This document shows positions 62,379 through 64,000 of a stretch of 64,000 nucleotides of DNA, piece after piece (the stretch's first letter is position 1; each line of letters opens with the position of its first letter). The stretch covers positions 248,001-312,000 of the forward strand of contig NZ_JACIEJ010000004.1 of assembly GCF_014196795.1 (NCBI RefSeq), read 5' to 3'. The notes under the pieces are model-generated. The model was not told the DNA's origin. It did no database searches and saw nothing but the letters and a program-made list of their open reading frames with translations. The DNA is from Sagittula marina (GTDB lineage Bacteria; Pseudomonadota; Alphaproteobacteria; Rhodobacterales; Rhodobacteraceae). A program made the translations under genes and the position numbers.

Positions 62379-63422
62379 TCACGGGCTCTTTATCTCGTCC
62401 CAGAACACGCCAAGATGCCTGGACACGATCTGGCCATAGCGGTCGCTGTCCTTCAGCGCCGCCAGTCCCGCGTTGAACCGATACAGGAACGTGGTTCCGC
62501 GCCAGTGGGTCTTGGAGATCACCACATGCAGCCCCTCCACCGACAGCGGCTTGTCCAGCGGAACCACCTGCCCGCGCAGCCCCATCTCTTCGATGGTTTG
62601 CGCGCCAAGGAACACATTCACCGTGACCGCATCCACCTGCCCGTCTTGCAGCAGAGTGAAACAGGCCTCTGGCGTGTCCGGCTGGATCAGCTTGATCGCG
62701 CCACTGCTCAGCCATTCGCGGCCGGGCCGGTCAAGATCATGGGTGAAATACCCTTTCGGACGGCACAGCGTATGCCCCACCATGTCGGCGTCGCTTTGGT
62801 AATCAATGCCGGAACCGGCCCGCACGAACAGCAGCACAAGGATCTCGGCCAGCGGCTCCGAGAAATGAAAATTGACGCAGCGCTCATTGTCCGGCGTGGC
62901 CGCGCAATCGGGCTTGTACCAAGGAAACCCCATGTCGAATTGCTTCCCCGCCAGCGCGGGGAACAGATGCTGCGACCAGTCATCCTCCCATGTGATGGAA
63001 TAGGTCACCGGCGCGGGCGTCGCCTCCATCGCGGCATTGACGATTTCGGTGATCATGCCCTGTCCGGGCCAATCCGGGTCGGTGAAGGGCGCGAAATTGC
63101 CGCCGGTCAGCAGCTTCAGCTCGGCATCGTCCTGACGCAAGGGCGTCGCGTCCTCGACCACCTCCGTGCCCGGCGCACAGGGAAGCCTCAGGCTGTCGCC
63201 CGGCGTTACCTGAAACACGGAGGCCTGAAGCGCGGCCTCATTGGCGTAGTAGATCAGCGTCCATTTCTCCGGGTCGCCATATTTTCCCGCCGCGATGGTG
63301 AACACCGTGTCGCCGGGCTGAACGGTGTAGGTCTCAGGCGTGCATGTCTGTGCCCATGCGGCGCCAACGCCCAGCATCATGCTGGCAGCCAGCGCGCCCG
63401 CCGCGCTCTGTCGCAGTGTCAT
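62379..63422 (-). CDS. LysM plus periplasmic solute-binding-like protein
   Basis: 347 residues. A signal peptide (AAGALAASMMLGVGAAWA) is followed by a LysM domain (YTVQPGDTVFTIAAGKYGDP, about 32-80), then an amino-acid-type solute-binding (PBP2/SBP_bac_3) fold from about residue 100 with FPWYKPDCAATPDNERC. LysM would hold the binding protein to peptidoglycan. No ABC permease is near. It has a tandem paralogue starting beyond the window edge. Confidence 0.88.
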   Translation of the reverse strand: MTLRQSAAGALAASMMLGVGAAWAQTCTPETYTVQPGDTVFTIAAGKYGDPEKWTLIYYANEAALQASVFQVTPGDSLRLPCAPGTEVVEDATPLRQDDAELKLLTGGNFAPFTDPDWPGQGMITEIVNAAMEATPAPVTYSITWEDDWSQHLFPALAGKQFDMGFPWYKPDCAATPDNERCVNFHFSEPLAEILVLLFVRAGSGIDYQSDADMVGHTLCRPKGYFTHDLDRPGREWLSSGAIKLIQPDTPEACFTLLQDGQVDAVTVNVFLGAQTIEEMGLRGQVVPLDKPLSVEGLHVVISKTHWRGTTFLYRFNAGLAALKDSDRYGQIVSRHLGVFWDEIKSP

Positions 63423-63425
63423 GGC

Positions 63426-64000
63426 TCAAAGCCCCGCCCAGATCGACGACATATGCGTGTCGATGACCTTCAGATACGCGCCATTGTCGCGCAGCGTCGC
63501 CAGCCCATCATCGAACGCCGCGATCAGATCCTCGGCGCGCGGGTTGTTGCGATGGGCCACGGCGTGCAGGCTTTCGATCGCCAGAGGCCGGGACAGCTGA
63601 AGCTCCACCGCATCCTTCAACCCCATCTCCTTGAGCACGACGCGCCCGGTGAATTCATTCATCGCCACACCGTCCGCCTGACCGGAGACAAGCCGCATGA
63701 AGCAGTCCTCGGCGCTGGCGGGCTGCTGCAACCGCGCGCCTGCCTGGGCCAGGTACCCGGCGCTGCCCCCCTGTCGCGTGGCTGTGGTGTGCCCCAGCGG
63801 CGAACATATGCGCAGCCCGTCCAGATCGCCTTCGGATGTGTAGCGCACGCCGGACCCCTTGGCGGTAAACAGCACCACGAGCATTTCGAACATCGGTTCG
63901 GAATACACGAAATCGGTGCAAAGCGTGCTATCGGGATGCGCAGCGCAATCCGGTTTCCGCCATGGAAAGGCCAGATCCACCATGCCTTCGGACAGCATCG
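63426..64000 (-). CDS. solute-binding-like protein, 5' part outside the window
   Basis: At least 190 residues; the start codon lies beyond the right edge. It resembles the 62379 gene throughout: FPWRKPDCAAHPDSTLC against FPWYKPDCAATPDNERC, then SEP...LVVLFTAKGSG and VVLKEMGL. It is three bases upstream of that gene on the same strand, so this is a tandem duplication. Whether it also carries LysM cannot be seen. Confidence 0.85.
   Translation of the reverse strand, partial: MLSEGMVDLAFPWRKPDCAAHPDSTLCTDFVYSEPMFEMLVVLFTAKGSGVRYTSEGDLDGLRICSPLGHTTATRQGGSAGYLAQAGARLQQPASAEDCFMRLVSGQADGVAMNEFTGRVVLKEMGLKDAVELQLSRPLAIESLHAVAHRNNPRAEDLIAAFDDGLATLRDNGAYLKVIDTHMSSIWAGL

Noticed and set aside
1-64000. 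CRISPR array, prophage, integrase or insertion sequence
   Set aside because: No regular repeat-spacer units, transposase or integrase genes, or flanking inverted repeats were seen.

Overview
The window looks like chromosome from a marine alphaproteobacterium of the Roseobacter group (Rhodobacterales). This rests on gene content and order: a complete propionyl-CoA/methylmalonyl-CoA module with a PccR-type regulator, a gatC-gatA pair, a DUF6497 gene beside pccB, GC-rich third codon positions and TTTGCAAA operators. It is mostly ordinary core genome. I saw no phage, IS element, CRISPR array or plasmid functions.

Layout. 0.2-14 kb is the propionyl-CoA module: methylmalonyl-CoA mutase, a sulfotransferase-like gene, two small envelope genes, pccA, a run of small lipoprotein genes, a DUF6497 gene, pccB, a Bcr/CflA-type MFS pump and the regulator pccR. 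14-21 kb holds a cell-wall amidase, an Excalibur-tailed lipoprotein, gatA/gatC, a DxD glycosyltransferase-like gene, a DUF421 protein and O-acetylhomoserine sulfhydrylase. 21-31 kb holds a SIMPL protein, a 1,099-residue Pro/Ala-rich membrane protein with PilM/GspL-like and PilP/GspC-like ends, an Lrp regulator, a PcrA/UvrD helicase, a receiver-like protein and an FMN-dependent alpha-hydroxyacid dehydrogenase. 31-36 kb holds pyruvate carboxylase and small accessory genes, followed by two identical tRNA-Gly(GCC) genes. 36.5-42.4 kb is a split histidine cluster (hisB, hisH, hisA, hisF, hisE) interrupted by small envelope genes and a decayed gene. 42-51 kb holds pirin, a CoA-binding protein, a candidate small RNA, a DUF2235 hydrolase, a lone CoxL form II-type molybdoenzyme subunit, an ornithine decarboxylase-like enzyme divergent from an Lrp regulator, YciB and an EamA transporter. 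51-64 kb holds MgtC, FtsY, a lytic transglycosylase, a NuoE-NuoF fusion (FdsB-like), AlkB, a LysR/DUF1127 pair, a Bax inhibitor-1 protein, a cupin, rpmG, the RNase P RNA, a hydrolase lacking its nucleophile, and two tandem solute-binding-like proteins, the second cut by the window end.

How it works together. PccA/PccB and Mcm convert propionyl-CoA towards succinyl-CoA (the epimerase is not in the window). PccR probably controls this through TTTGCAAA operators, which lie before pccB and pccR. The same operator occurs twice before pyruvate carboxylase, which suggests that anaplerosis is tied to the same acyl-CoA signal. The most unusual items are that pyc operator pair, a hairpin repeat with compensatory base changes placed just after two unrelated stop codons, a candidate small RNA whose loop could pair with two mRNAs in the window, and the PilM/PilP-like fusion protein. 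All functional statements come from reading the sequence; no database search was run.
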